A stretch of 64,000 nt of DNA, taken from contig CM029134.1 of NCBI GenBank assembly GCA_016859345.1, positions 27,145,060 to 27,209,059 on the forward strand. The letters run 5' to 3'. How positions within the stretch are numbered: the stretch's first letter is position 1; each line of letters starts with the position of its first letter. Source of the stretch: Istiophorus platypterus. Taxonomy: Eukaryota; Chordata; Actinopteri; Istiophoriformes; Istiophoridae. The notes below the pieces were generated by a model. The model saw nothing but the letters and a program-made list of their open reading frames with translations. It was not told the origin of the DNA and ran no database searches. Both the position numbers and the translations under genes were made by a program. This document shows positions 44,461-57,620 of this stretch, one piece after another.

Positions 44461-45860
44461 GGACTTTTTAAGAAAACCTTAGCCACATTCTGTAGAAGCT
44501 AATCACCAGTATTCCCTACGCAGGCAACGCCTCTCTATTCATTGCATTCAACTCATTGCAGAGCAGGTGAAATAGAGGTGAATGAGCTTCTAACTTTTTT
44601 GAGTGTAAACATCTGAAATCTGAAGTAATATAGCTAAAATCACAGCACAGCCATTGCCTTTAACTTATGTGTGTAGTGATTTTGTCAGAAGACATTATAA
44701 AATCAGAATTTTAGCAGTATATAACAACAGCTTTGGAATGCCTTGGAACTGACTGTTAGTTAACATGTAGTCTTAAAGGGCCACATTTGAGCCACGGTTT
44801 CATACTTGTTCTGTTGACTGAAAACAGAAACACAAGAACATAAATTAGAACAGCTTTCATGGGAATTCAGCTATAAATTAATGCATAAGTGAGCACAGAG
44901 AGTAGGTAAGAAGCAAACAGATAAGGAGCAGAAACACTGACACTGGGAAGTATTCAGATATGAAGGGATGATGTCATGAATATGCTAATTGGAATATACT
45001 ATCATCTACTGACATTTAGTGACTTTTTTTTTTTTTTACCAGGCTTTGCATATTACTGCAAAACTTTGCAGTTTTGTATATTGGCCATACACAGTCCAGA
45101 CATATAATAGGTTCTTATCTAGTCTTGTTTCAAGTTAGTGGCCTGGTCAAGTTTTATTATTTTCTTAATGTTTAATACAAACTACAACATAGAAAATAAA
45201 TCCAGTGTTTAATACCCAAAGGTTAAACAGCAGCACACACAAAGAGGTTCTGGACTAAGTTGACCAATCTCAGTTTCACAATGTTATTCTGACCATGTTA
45301 ACAAACGTGCTAACATTTCAGCCTAGTGGCCTTGGTTAGAGCATGAGGAAAAATGCATCATTGGATCATTTATATACAGGAGTTGGCGGGTGATTGGCTT
45401 AAGGGATCACGTGGTATTGACTTTGTGAGGTCCCATACACATCTTTTCTTGATAATTTGACTGAAAGAAGGTGAAATGATAAATCTTATACAATTTAACA
45501 ATTCTCACTAAGGTTACAGGTTCTGTGGTTACAGGTTCTGTCTATGTCTGAGATGGTGGAATTGTTAGACTGCACCCTCTGGCTCTAATTTTTAACATCC
45601 ACACACTGAAGAAGAATTTTCCCATCAAACAATTCATGAATTGTAACACAATATGAACCATGAAGAATCAAGAAAAGCTGTATACTGGACCTACCAACAT
45701 GCACAATCAGCTGTTAGTCATGACTTCACACCCCCTTTTTGTAGCACTAAATGACTAATAAAAACCAAACCTAAAAGAAAAATGAAAAAGTGAACATGCA
45801 TCAGTATGAGGATTTTATTTTACATATACTTTGATTTGTTAGTGTGGCCAATGTGCTGCT
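44461..45860. other. Non-coding stretch, nothing recognised
   Basis: No exon. Short repeat-like phrases occur ('catttcagcctagtggcc' at 45315-45332) but no element can be delimited. Confidence 0.4.
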
Positions 45861-46003
45861 AACATGGAGGGGGCAGGGTTTATGACCAATACTGCAGCCA
45901 GCCACTAAGGGGCGATCAAGATGTTTTGGCATAACTTTTGCAGACCTTCCATGTCATCCATCTTCTTATAGTCACTTGTTCTTAACAAGTGACTATAAGA
46001 AGA
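45861..46003. repeat. Dispersed repeat ending in a perfect hairpin
   Basis: 'gcagccagccactaaggggcg' type sequence (45893-45914) is part of a known teleost repeat. It ends in a perfect inverted repeat: 20-base arms at 45961-45980 and 45984-46003 around a 3-base loop. Confidence 0.6.
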
Positions 46004-46048
46004 CTTGGTTTTAGGGTTTGGGCTACTATTAGATATAAGATAAATTTG

Positions 46049-46053
46049 TGTGT

Positions 46054-46097
<44 letters not shown>
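46049..46097. repeat. (GT)n microsatellite
   Basis: About 22 uninterrupted GT units. Confidence 0.95.
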
Positions 46098-46101
<4 letters not shown>

Positions 46102-46654
46102 AAGCCCCAGTCATGAGTCAGTCTTGGAGTTTCTGTCTCCTACATCTTTCAACAAGCTGTCATCTGTTCCTCTGTAACACTAATTTCTTTGCATAACTCC
46201 CTTTCTCTGCTTTCTATTCATCTGTAGCTCTGTCCCCCTTATTAAATCTCCTCCTCTATCCCTCACTAAGTCTCTCTCGCTCTCTCTCTTTCTCTCTCCC
46301 TGGTCCCTGCTGGCAGTGAGTTCTAATGAGAAAACACAGGGGACCAACAGAATAATTAGGTTAACGTAGATTTGCATGTCCCCCTCCTTCTCACAATCTC
46401 TGTGTACATATATATAAACACCCACACAGATACAATACATGCAAACACACAGACATATACTATGTACAATAAATATGATCATTGCTTAAGGACAGTTTGA
46501 GTTTGAGTATGTGAATGCGCATCTGTGTGTGCATTGTACACATATATTCTCCATATGCAGATGCATGTGTTTGTGCATGTGAGTGTGTTTGTGTGTGTAT
46601 GGGTGGGTATAGTGTGATTGTGCGTCACAATAAGCTTCCCTGCACTATATCACA
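46098..46654. other. Spacer with TC-rich and TG-rich patches
   Basis: TC-rich at 46190-46300 and loosely TG-rich at 46495-46620. No exon. Confidence 0.5.
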
Positions 46655-46655
46655 G

Positions 46656-46686
<31 letters not shown>

Positions 46687-46737
46687 TACACTTTCTCTCT
46701 CTCTCTCTTTCTTTCTCTCTCTCTCTCTCTCTCTCTG
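46655..46737. repeat. (CA)n-(TC)n compound microsatellite
   Basis: About 14 CA units, a short spacer, then about 20 TC units with CTTT interruptions. Confidence 0.95.
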
Positions 46738-46982
46738 GACTAACAGATAGCACCCATTACTGTCAGGCTCATCTGCCTCTAACTAGCTGTGATCGGGACC
46801 CGTCGGGAGGGGCCTCAGATTCAATTAAACCGTGGGATTGGTCCTTTTAAATATTTAATGTCCAGGACTAAAAACAGCCTGGGCAACACTTCCTGGAATC
46901 AGCTTGCTATGACCAATGTGGACAGAGTGTGTGTTGTAGCATTTAGTGCATCTGTATCTTGATTATGTGTTTTCATGTAGCT

Positions 46983-46998
46983 GTGTGTGTGTATGTGT

Positions 46999-47081
<83 letters not shown>
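46983..47081. repeat. (TG)n microsatellite
   Basis: About 45 TG units with two TATG interruptions at the left. Confidence 0.97.
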
Positions 47082-47083
<2 letters not shown>

Positions 47084-47292
47084 GATATGTGGATATAGGT
47101 GCACCTACAGTGTTTGTGTTTGTGTTTTGTTATATACCTTAAGGAGTGAGGATGTTTTGGGAAAGTAAGGATATTTTGGCTAGTCCTCACTTTGTGACAC
47201 ATCATGTGAATGTATGCATGAACAATTAGCATTTATATTTTGCTGCATATATACTACTGTAAGACTGTTTGTGTGGTCTGTCTTTGTATGTT

Positions 47293-47295
<3 letters not shown>

Positions 47296-47390
<95 letters not shown>

Positions 47391-47402
47391 TGTGTGTGTG
47401 TG
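47296..47402. repeat. (TG)n microsatellite with TTTG interruptions
   Basis: About 50 TG units broken by several TTTG steps. Confidence 0.97.
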
Positions 47403-49717
47403 AGTGTCCCAGTTAATCTGGCAGGCTCAGGGGAGAGTGGCTGGAGCCATCAGAGGCTTTTCTCCTCCTTCGGGCAGTGCCACACCACACACATACAAAC
47501 ATGGACATAGATTGCCATGGTCAACAAACTACCATCAAGACAAGGAAAGCAGGAGAGGCTTCAATCTCAATGCCACTTATGAAACATCTTAGAGTAAAAA
47601 AATCCAGAGTAGGGGAACTTGCACCCACACTCAAAAGAGAGAAGGAGGGAGGAAGACTTTCCAAAACAAATATTAAGACATATGGAGAGACAAAAAAGAG
47701 AGACTAAGAAAAAAACATGAAAAAACAAATTTGATTTTAAAATGCTTATCCTAACCTCATGGAGTGATAGGCAAACGATGGGAAGACTGACAATTTGAAT
47801 GAAAACAAAAACACATAAGTAGAAGGCATGTGAGTGGGAGGGAGACTGAGAAAGGGAGGGAGATATAGACTAAGGGAATGAGAGAGTGGGAGGGAAAGAA
47901 GAAAGGGAGGATAAAGGAGGAGTAGGTGGATAGAATACAGACCCACTGTACTGTAGAGCTTACTCATATACAAAAAGGAAGAGGTGACAGAAAGAAAGAC
48001 TGAAAGAAAATAAATGGAAAGAAAGCTGGGTGTATTGATACATGTTAGAGGACTGAACTAGCTTAAGCAACTTTTGGGAAAATAGCAGGTCCCACTGCCT
48101 CTAAATAAAAGCATTATTCAACACACATCAGTTTGGAAGACATGAAACAAAATCTATATGAAGGTAACGGAAAAAAGGGGGGCCTGTCTGTACTTTCTGT
48201 AATGGTTCCAATCAGGACTTTATACTAGAAATATATCACCCAGTTGTGGCTCCATTATCAGTGGACATTGGATGTTTGGCTGCTGGTTGATCACATCTGA
48301 CTGTGTAGCTAAGAGCACATAAGTGTCTCAGGGTAGAATGCAGAAATTTCCAGAATTTCCTGATTTTTCAGAGAGATGTATTTGGTTTCATTTTAAAGAA
48401 TATAAATAAGAGTCATTTTCCAACAATGTTACAAACTGGATCATGCATGGATGTTTTTAACTTAAGAAATTTGAACTTTTGATTTACTGTGAGATAACAA
48501 CATGCAACAAGCAGAAGTAAGGGAGCTTAATTTAAAATGTAGCAGCCTTGCTCAGCAGTATGTTTTGCAGTTTTCCATATGTCTAGACAGGGGCTCTAAT
48601 TTTAAAGACCAATATAGTATCATTTATATTTTTAATTTTGGCATTGATTAGTTTTTGATATTGGTCATTTGGGGGCAGAACTTCTTGATTAGCTTAAATA
48701 ACACACATTTGGCACTTATAGTATATGTATAATATATAGTATATAACATATATAACATATACTTATAAAATACAAAAAGGTTTGGTTCTCTCTGCAGGTC
48801 CTGTAAAGGTGTTTTATAGGACATGAACATCAATTTTGGTGGTATTTTCATCCTTGTATTTTATCATGTAGTGGGCTGATGTTGTCTGTCAGCACATCTA
48901 ACATAAAGTCTACAACCAGAGCTCAACCGCTCAGTAGGCAAGTGCTTTAATAACACAGTCTTGTCATGTTAATAAAGTGTAATGGAGTTTGAACTGAAAA
49001 AGAAGGAGAGCTACATAAAGAGCATTTTGCTTCCCAGATAGGGCTTTGCATGAGACAACCAGGAAAAATGGCAGAAAGTGAGAGAGACTGACTCAGATAG
49101 AGTGGCACAGAAGAAGGAATAAAAGAGAGAAAGCTTTGTCTGTGTGCAAAAGTGTGATAAAGTGATGGGTTTGGAGGGTAGAGAGACACAGAGAGACATA
49201 CAGTGAAAGAGACAGGGAGAGACAAGGAAGAGAGAGAGAGGAGAGAAAGAGAGACAAAAAGAGATAGAGGAACACTCACACTTGAATAGACTACTGAAGG
49301 CAGGTTTCTGTTGATATAAACTCCATTTTCTTGCTGTGACTGTGTTGTGATGTGATGTGTGAGCAGAGATTAGCTTTAAGAAACAACCTCTGTTGACTCA
49401 ATTTATTGAATTTCACTGTTCTGAATACCAATAAAGAATATATTTACACTGCAAACAGCAGTATACTGGCTACACAATCGGAGAGTCACCATGTGGGTGT
49501 GATGAGTGAATGTCAGTTATTAGGTTTGTGTAAATACTATACACATACACACATGCAGACACACTGTGATCATGGAGAAGCGATTATTACTGCATTATTT
49601 ACATATCTCTATATGTTTGCATCTACAGAAATTATGGTGATATACACCATCATACACAGACAAACACCTGTTTTCAATCATTGTCTGCTTATATGCTTAT
49701 ATATTTGTCTGACTGTC

Positions 49718-49719
<2 letters not shown>
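47403..49719. other. Non-coding stretch with purine-rich tracts
   Basis: GA-rich on the plus strand at 47590-48030 and 49070-49270, AT-rich elsewhere. The Leu/Ser/Phe-rich ORFs on the minus strand opposite the GA tracts are compositional artefacts. No exon seen. Confidence 0.5.
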
Positions 49720-49755
<36 letters not shown>

Positions 49756-49786
49756 TCTGTGTGTGTCTGTGTGTGTGTGTGTGTGT
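49720..49786. repeat. (GT)n microsatellite
   Basis: About 30 GT units with GTCT interruptions. Confidence 0.96.
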
Positions 49787-52700
49787 ACATGCAGTAATGC
49801 GCTGCTGCTCGGTCGTTTAGCTTGTTGACACTTTGGGGTCAGAGCCATGCAGGGTGAATGGTATTGGCTGACAGTGTGGAACCTCTTCATTATCCAGCCA
49901 TAATGTTCTCATCGCCGTTGGCTCATCGGCTCCCTCCCCTTCTTCCACTCCCTCTCCTCCCAAGTCCCCTCACTGCTCACAATGAGCCTCGTGCATGCAC
50001 CAACGCCACCATCCCCTATCACTCCTTTTCTTCTGCCCTCTCCCTATACAGCCCCCCCCCCTTCCTCACCTGGCTATTTCCTCCCATGCAGCTATTTATT
50101 GCTGTCGATTCATCCTCCAGCTCCTTCCATATCTTTTACATTCTCTCTGTCTCTTTTTCTGTCCATGTATCTGTTTCTTTCTCTCTCTCTTTCCATCTAT
50201 CTGACCCCATTCCACTGAAGTTATCACTTTTTCATTGTTTCATGCTTTCCACTCTCATCATTTTCACCTTCATTTGTCAATTTGCTTTGATTAATTGGCT
50301 TTACTGCCATGACTTTTTGACAGATACTGTATTACCAAAACAAAACCAACCTTAAAAAAGTATCAAACAATATTTTATGCATTCAGATGCTATAAATTGT
50401 AGCATTTTGATTCAAGGATTATGAAAAAGTAGCACATAATGGCCAGTATATATAACACCTTCATTAAGAGGTTTGAAAAGTACACAGTATACTTCTAAAA
50501 GATTATGTTCTTTACATGCATTAATCCAAAAGCACTGAAAGTAACAAACAACATACTATGCTATTTTCAGAGCTTTACAAGTAGAGCTTGAGCTGAAATG
50601 GGTTATACCAGAAGAAAGGTCTGGGGTTAATGTGTTTGGCGAATTCAAGTAAAGTACCTACTGGTGGGTAGAGGTCTTGCAAACCCACTGTTCAGAGGTA
50701 GTAAGAACTACTGAGGGATGACCGAAGACCCAGGATTAAATACTCATAATTTGGTTGTGTAGAATCTTGTTTTACTGCCATAGTTCTCTGTCACGTGTGT
50801 CAATATTTCTAATCCAATGTGTGATCTAAGTGTACTCAGTATCAGATCAATCATGTAGTACATCATAATCGCAAATGGAGAAATAAATAAAACAATACAA
50901 AAATTTTCTATTCCAGAATTTGATTCACAGATATTAAATTTTTTGGGAAATGATTATCACCCACCTCATTGGCTACAGATTGTCTTGTTGTTGGTTCAGA
51001 ATGAAAACAGGACTTTCAGTTATTTCTATAACTGATTCAAAAAAAATTTTGGACCCGAGAAAATATCTGTATTAAATTACTTTTGTGTCTTTAATCCATG
51101 GTTAAAATCTAAATTAAGTTAAAGTGAAATTCTGTTTATCAAATTTATTCTTACATCATCATAATCGTCAATGCATCAGAAAATGACATGTATAGGGTTA
51201 TTAATATACTTTACTCACAGCCTGAATTTCATGATTATAATACTCGTTTGGAAACATGCTGTCTCTGATCTGTCAGATGGAACTGTTGTAATAAAATGCT
51301 GAAGTTCAAAGTCTGGCCACTTATTCATCACTTTTCAGCTTCATATTCCAGCATTCTAACCAGTCCATCAGTATAACACAAATCATTTGGTACTTTTTTG
51401 TGATAGGCCTCAACTCTCTAACATAAGAACAAGACTCCCCAGACTGCTGGTTCTCTCTTATCTTTAACTCACAATTCACAAATAAGATGTTATGCCAGTG
51501 ATTTGACTCATATGTGCACGAACAAAAATCTTCATCGTCTCTCAGAAAACCATTGTTATTAAAAAGACCAGACCAGTGTATGCTCCTATGTGTAGCCAGT
51601 AATGCTGTCCTAGTATTTTTATTCCTTTTAAACTTGAGTGTCTCAGGTAGTTACACCTAGGCCACACCACTTACCTCACCTGTGCATGAACTGCTATGGC
51701 TTGCATGTGTGTGTCCACACCACCAGTGTTGCTGCTTCAGTGCTCCTACTGCCAGTGCTATCCTTCTACATTAAGTTTGCCTTTGATAATGGCCATCAAT
51801 ACTAATAATCATCCATCTTGATGAGCACTCCTAAGAGTGAAGAGTTATAATCTGAAAGCAGTCACATGATTTTGTTTACCCTAGTTCTGAGCAAGTGTGA
51901 GAGAGAGAGAGAAAGAGTGTGTGTGGGGGGGGGTGTACTATAGTATGGAACTATAGTGAAAATTGTCATCTTTATGTAATGTTGCTAGTATGATGTCAAT
52001 ATGACAACAGATCTTTTCCCTCTTCTTCTCACGCCTGAAAAATTGGTTCAGGCACAGACACTCTAGATGATGTGGTGCTACAGAGGCTCAAGCTGCGCCC
52101 ATCAATGCCAGGGAGTTAACTTAGCCTGAGAGAGGGAAAGAAAATGCAGATACAGAGGATGATGAAACTAGAGAGCAGAGAACTGAACTAATTAGATATG
52201 TATTTAAGAATCAATGGAAGCTCTTTCAGCCAAATAGCTGCTGCCCAAACTCAGTTCTTCTTTAATTTAGTATATTTCCCAAAGAAACTGCTGGGCTCTG
52301 TAATCAAGACACTGTGAGTGCAACAAATATTTATCCAGTAGGTCAAGAAACATGATCAGATTATCAGGAAGGTTGAACAGTCTAATCAGATGATCTAAAC
52401 CATTTGAATTGAAAGTAAAACTGAATTTAGTTTCCACATGCCATAACTGACTTTGTTTACAGTCATGCTACTCATCAAATACACTTTTTGTTGTGTTCAG
52501 TAGCTCTTTACTGTGTTTTGCTTGAGTAGTTTTTCATGGAATCCAAATTACACATCCTTTCCAGTGGTACTGCATCAAACCGTTATGGTGTTTTAAGAGA
52601 GAAAGAAAGAAGAAAGAAAAAATGCTCCAAAAGATAATTGAATTAAAGTACATACATTTTAAGAACCACGTTATTTTGTGATTTACTAGTTTTATATCTT

Positions 52701-53954
52701 TTTTACAAATAAGCTGTCAAAACAGGTATGTATGTATGTTACTTATCATAAGTAGATGATCCTTCCTCCTCCATCCTTGGCTATCCACTTTAATGTGGTG
52801 CTCCTCTGCAGCCTGCACCATGTGTCTTTACCTTTACCCTTTACTTTTACCTGTCTGTTCTCATCTCAAACACTGGCCCTGCAGCATATTCTTCTCTCCT
52901 CCAGCTCTGATTCCTATTTTCTCTTACCTCTCTGCTTCTCATTCCTCTTTTGAGTGCTAACTTACCTCACTCTCTGCTTCTTCTTTCTTTGACCCTCCAC
53001 TCCTCTCCAAGTCACTCAATACTTTTAATTTACTCTCCTCCTCTCTAATCTTCCACTCCATTCATCCTGTGCACCCTTTTATTATCCCCTCCTATCATCC
53101 TTTGCCTTCTGTCCTCCCACTGTTGGCTCTTCTGAAGGATGTATTCAATGATTCCTTTTTCTTCTCTTTCTCCATCTCAATAACTCATATGCTGTATGCT
53201 CCCACTGTTGAATGTGTGTGTTGGTTGTGTTCTGATTATTGTGTTTTTCTGGAACTCCATGCTTATTTGACCCGTGGACTGATGACCTTTGCATTCATAC
53301 TCACATCAGTGTTGTAGGACACTGCTAGGTAAAAAAAATGTGAAAACTGCTAAATTAAAACTGTAATCTAATGTGCCTTATGATGTGACTAGGACTTACA
53401 ATAGTTTTTATGTTTTACATGAAAGCACACGTTTTCCATGTTTCACAAGGGAAGGACTAACTTGAGTTTATTTAGCTTATGTTTAAAGGGGAGAAGATGA
53501 GTTGTAATGGCATCTGAAGGGGTCACAAACCTTTTTCACATCTGGAGAGCACCATCTGTTACAGTAAATCTTAATGTCTATGAACTCCTAGAAAGCATTG
53601 GCAAATACATTCAATGCACACTTGCAAAAACTGGTGACAAAGCAGATGGTACTTTGTTATCTTATATGAGATGCACAGCTACATGGAGCACATGATAGAG
53701 ATTTTTTTCAGCTTCACAACAGTAGAGAGTTGAGCAGAGGTCAACTTTGTGTAAATGAGCACAGACACTGTGTAGCCAAGTCCATTTGAATGGTAGTGGT
53801 TTAATTTTAGTGTATGTTTCTTTTTATCTGTATAAAACCTAATTTCCAATCATTAGTCCGTGAAAAAGCTAGCTGTAATCATAGATGCTTTTTGTGTAGT
53901 ATACAGTCAGTAGTTTGTTTTTACCATTGCATAGGTCCTGGGCAATGGTAGTCA
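49787..53954. other. Non-coding stretch with pyrimidine-rich tracts
   Basis: The plus strand is strongly C/T-rich at 49920-50215 and 52755-53110, giving long Pro/Leu/Ser ORFs (the largest 165 codons at 49858-50355) with no domain. A short G9 run occurs at 51926-51934. No gene supported. Confidence 0.5.
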
Positions 53955-54420
53955 TTCATGGTCCCCTGAGGAGGTATTCTATTAACTTTGTCGACCCCCT
54001 AGCTTTTCTCTAGCACAACCAGTGATTTGCCATTGGAAGGATTGTCTTGTAATTTGGTGAAAATATCAATGGTGCTCAGAGGATAAGTTCCTCTAGCGCC
54101 AACAGCAGATCAAATGTTGCACTTATCCTGTAAAATATCTCAATATCTCTGCAGTGGATTTGCAAGAAGCTTTTTAGAGGCATGTATGATTTCCAGAGGA
54201 TGAATCCTGATGAATGATGGTGATTCTCTTACTTTTCCTGTAGCACCACTAGGAGATTTGCATTTGTGGTTTTGAGTGAACTGTCTCAACAGCTATAGGA
54301 TGAATTACCATGGTATTTGGGACATTGCTACATATATATCTTAGTTTTTCTCCTACCGCAATTGCCGGGTACAATGCACTATTTAATACTAATTAGTAGG
54401 TTAGCATGATAACATATTAT
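53955..54420. repeat. Dispersed teleost repeat with tandem-like internal units
   Basis: Two to three degenerate units of the kind 'ctctagcgccaac.agatcaaatgtt' and 'tgtctcaacagctataggatg' recur at about 54000, 54090 and 54240. They end near 54420 with a 'ttagcatgataac' phrase. The family is common in fish; no coding sequence. Confidence 0.5.
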
Positions 54421-55039
54421 TATTCTATATCAATACTACAAAAATATTTCCTTTGGAAATATGGAGTACCTTAGGGCTCTGTTCCTTACACTCTGCTTCT
54501 CCCATTGAAGTCCACAGGCTGCAGGGAATTTTCCTATCATGCCCCCTACTTCTGGAACTCTAACCTTCTGTCTGTTTAGTCCTTTGGATCTGGATCTTCA
54601 TCCTCCAGGAGATGCAGCTTCCTCCTTGTTTCTTTGTAGTGATGGAAAGAAGGTTGTGTAGTTCAGGTCCTATCTGTTGGTGACACCTGGAAATTGCTTA
54701 ACACAATTCAAGCTGGATACTTCTTCTTGAATGTCATACCCTAGTCATGTCTGTTTCTCACCTTGGTATTGAAGGAGTAATTTAAAGGAAAAAGTTTAAA
54801 AATGCGTTCCAGATTAGTTGTGCCTGTATACTGTCTCCTGTGGCATTGGAGGTAGAAAAGAACCCAGGTGATATCATTAAGGTTATCTTGTGTTCCTGAC
54901 TTTATTACCCATGGCCTTATTGATGCTGTTACAGTATAGCGAGATAGGAAAGACAGGGGGAGAGATGTTGATGACATGTAACAAAGGTTACTAGCCTGAA
55001 CTGAAGCATTGTAGATAGTGTAAAGGGCTTTACTATCTG
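54421..55039. other. Non-coding, nothing recognised
   Basis: No exon or clear element. Confidence 0.5.
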
Positions 55040-55590
55040 CCCAGATTTAGCCAAATGATGCAAAACTGATAGGATGGTGATCCACAGTACAGATGGTTAA
55101 TGAACCACAACTTACTGCGAAAGCAATCCAAGCACTTCTCAAGACAAAGAAATGGAAAATTCTTCAATGGCCAGTCAGTAAACTGACCTCAGCCCAACTG
55201 AGAATGCTTTTTATTTCCTGAAGAAAGAAACTGAGGGCAGAAAGACCCAAAAAAAAAAAAAAAGCCTAGCAAAAAAAAAAAAAGCCTAGCAAAGCATTTC
55301 ATGGGAGGAAACCCATTATTTCATGCTATCCAGGGGTTCCAAGTTTTTTACTACCTAGATTTTCATCGAAGTATTAAAAAATAATCCTTATATTTATAAT
55401 TATTTTGGTTTTTTCAATTACCCATGAACTCCTAAAAATGAGGGACCATGTATAAAAATGGCTATAATTCCTAAATGGTCTACACATCAATCAGATCTTG
55501 ATTTGTTTGTTTCAAATCCATTGAGGTTGTTTACAGGAGCAAAAAGTTGTGTCACTGTCCAAATATTTATGAACCTAACATAAATGATGC
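55040..55590 (+). pseudogene. Tc1-like element, 3' half
   Basis: The plus strand reads the second half of a Tc1 transposase in broken frames: a 'KLIG..VIHSTDG' block (a QMDND-type catalytic site, degraded, 55068-55100), 'TAKAIQALLKTKKW' and 'ILQWPVS' (55115-55185, the usual SPDLNPIE follows in decayed form). A 3' UTR follows ('tgtataaaaatggctataattcc', split here at 55450-55472), and the terminal 'tgtccaaatatttatgaacct' at 55556-55576 matches the inverted-repeat end of this family. The 5' half is missing. A 22-base poly(A)/GCCTAGC unit is duplicated inside it. Confidence 0.75.
55247..55292 (+). repeat. Short tandem duplication (A-run plus GCCTAGC)
   Basis: An A-run followed by GCCTAGC appears twice in direct succession, probably replication slippage at the A-run. 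Confidence 0.85.
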
Positions 55591-55639
55591 ATTAAACACA
55601 GACTTTAGAATTTCACACAAATTCAGTCTCTTAGGTGCC

Positions 55640-57620
55640 TGTGTCATAGTTCATTCATGCATTAACTCATTCTCCTGCCTCTGTTGTTACCGTTAATCTC
55701 TTGTCATTTTAGACCCTGCCACTCCCTCCTGCCCTTTAGCAACCCCAGGCTTTACTGCTTTTATTGCCACCTGATTCCTCCCCAACCAACTACTCACCTG
55801 TTCCTAATTCCCTAAGCAATTACTAGTATATGTATAGGCCCATTTCCACCTATTTGCCACCAAATTGTCAATTGTGCTTTCCTCACTGTTGCTTGCCAGC
55901 CTTGTTTACCAATTGTTTGCCTATTTTTGACCTCCTGTCTGTTTTTTGGACTTTGCCCTTTGCCTACTCCCTTTGCCTTTTTGCCTGGTTCTCCTACTTG
56001 CCCATTGTTGACCACTGCACAATGCCTTGTATTTGTCTCTTGTTTATCCTTGCCTACTTTTGTCCACCAAACCTGAATCAAGGGGAAATTTTCTGAAGTT
56101 TACTGGGTCTCTAATGTGTACATTAGAGTCCTCCCTGTCCTGAATTGTGATGGTACAATCTGGCCAATTTGGATTTAGCTGAGTCAGGTTTCATACAGAA
56201 AGAGCTTGCAGCTCTCCTTTCTGAGTTTGACCTCAACACCCCTGGGAGAGAGGCAGTGAGAGGTCTGCTGAATCTGTGCCAGGAAGGTAGATGCGTAGTG
56301 GACCACTCCACTTATTTCTGGACACTAGCAGCTGAAAGTAAGTGGAATCAATATACTTTGTATGGTCACTCTGGAGTCCTCATTGCCATGCTATCTGTCA
56401 AACTACAAATCTTCAGAATTCCTTGGCCTGTCAAATGTTCCCACAGAATACCTTGAGATTATGGAGTTAATCAACAAGCCCCAGGCCACCTTTCTGCCAC
56501 CTTGTCACTCTTATGACTGCACCATTGACCTTCTTCTTGGCACTTCTCCACCCAAGGCATCATTCCAGAGTTAAACTATTAGTGAACTCACCTGCTCAAG
56601 ATTCCTGCAAAAAAATCAAGAACTTCATTGCTACCTGGTCTTTGCTGAATTCTAGTCAATTTATCCAGGGTTTCAGTACTGTAGCAGCCTTTCTGAACCT
56701 TCTCAACTCCGTCAACATCCGTTTTGAGTGGGTGAGTAGGCAGACCGGGTTTTTAAGGAGCTCAAATGTCAGTTCAGGTCAACCCCCATCCTCACCATTC
56801 TTGACTCCAGGTGCAAGGTCATGGTCTAGGTGGACACCTGTGATGTTGGGGTGAGGAGCAGAGACTCCATCCCTATTCCTCCTTTTCCTGCAAGCTCTCC
56901 TCTGCTGTAAGAAATTATGACATTGGGAATCAGGAGCTGCTAGCTGTCAAACTAACCTTGCAGGATTGAAGATACTGGCTGGATGGGGTCTGGACAAATC
57001 ACCAGAACCTGGATTACACTTCTAAAGCCTCAACTCCTGCCAGGCTAGATAGTCTTTGTTCTTCAGTTGCTTTATTTTGTCGTCTCCTACTATATGGGTT
57101 CGAAGAATATCAAGCCCACTGCCCTCCTAATGAGACTTAAAACAGCTGGCAAATCAGCATCAAATAATAGCCTCTCACACTAACTACCCTGTTCCAAGTG
57201 ACCGTCCCCCATGTGGCTTTGAACAAGCTCACCTTCAATCCAAGGTTCTCTACTGGGCTCATTACTCATGACTGGCATGTAATCTAGGTGTGACTTAGAC
57301 CCTGTTCATTATCCATCAGTGCTAGTCCAACCTGGGGGCTTATATCTGGGTGTTTGTGGCTGCCTGCCCTGTCTCTTCTTTCAAAAATGAATTTTTAAAG
57401 ACTCCACGGAGCTTCAGTCAGTCTCTCCTGTGGGTTCCACCCCTGGACCAACGGCACCAGCGCTGCACTGGTGCGCAACCCAGAACCCATTCTGCTGTCC
57501 CAAGCACCTTTTTTGGGTGAAGTACGCATACAACATTCTTCACTGTTCTTTCATCTGCCTGTCTCCATTGCAGTGTGCCTATGGCTACCAACTTTCTACC
57601 AGGGGAAAGAGATCCATTTT
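55640..57620 (+). pseudogene. Ty3/Gypsy (sushi-type) retrotransposon fossil
   Basis: A plus-strand chromovirus-like element. A pyrimidine-rich LTR-like stretch (55640-56150) leads to a 'gtacaatctggcc' phrase that resembles the primer site region of fish sushi elements. Coding remnants follow in order: gag (56160-56340, with 'FWTLAAESKWN'), an RT piece with 'YDCTIDLLLGTSPPKA' (56513-56570), 'FIQGFSTVAAFLNLL' (56660-56710), RNase H ('NYDIGNQELLAVKL', about 56910-56955), and an integrase C-terminal piece with 'FWVKYAYN', then 'CAYGYQ' (57510-57595). Large internal deletions, stops and frameshifts. No 3' LTR found. Confidence 0.8.

Noticed and set aside
49858..50355. 165-codon Pro/Leu/Ser-rich ORF
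   Set aside because: Lies on a pyrimidine-rich tract with three overlapping open frames and no domain or splice signals.
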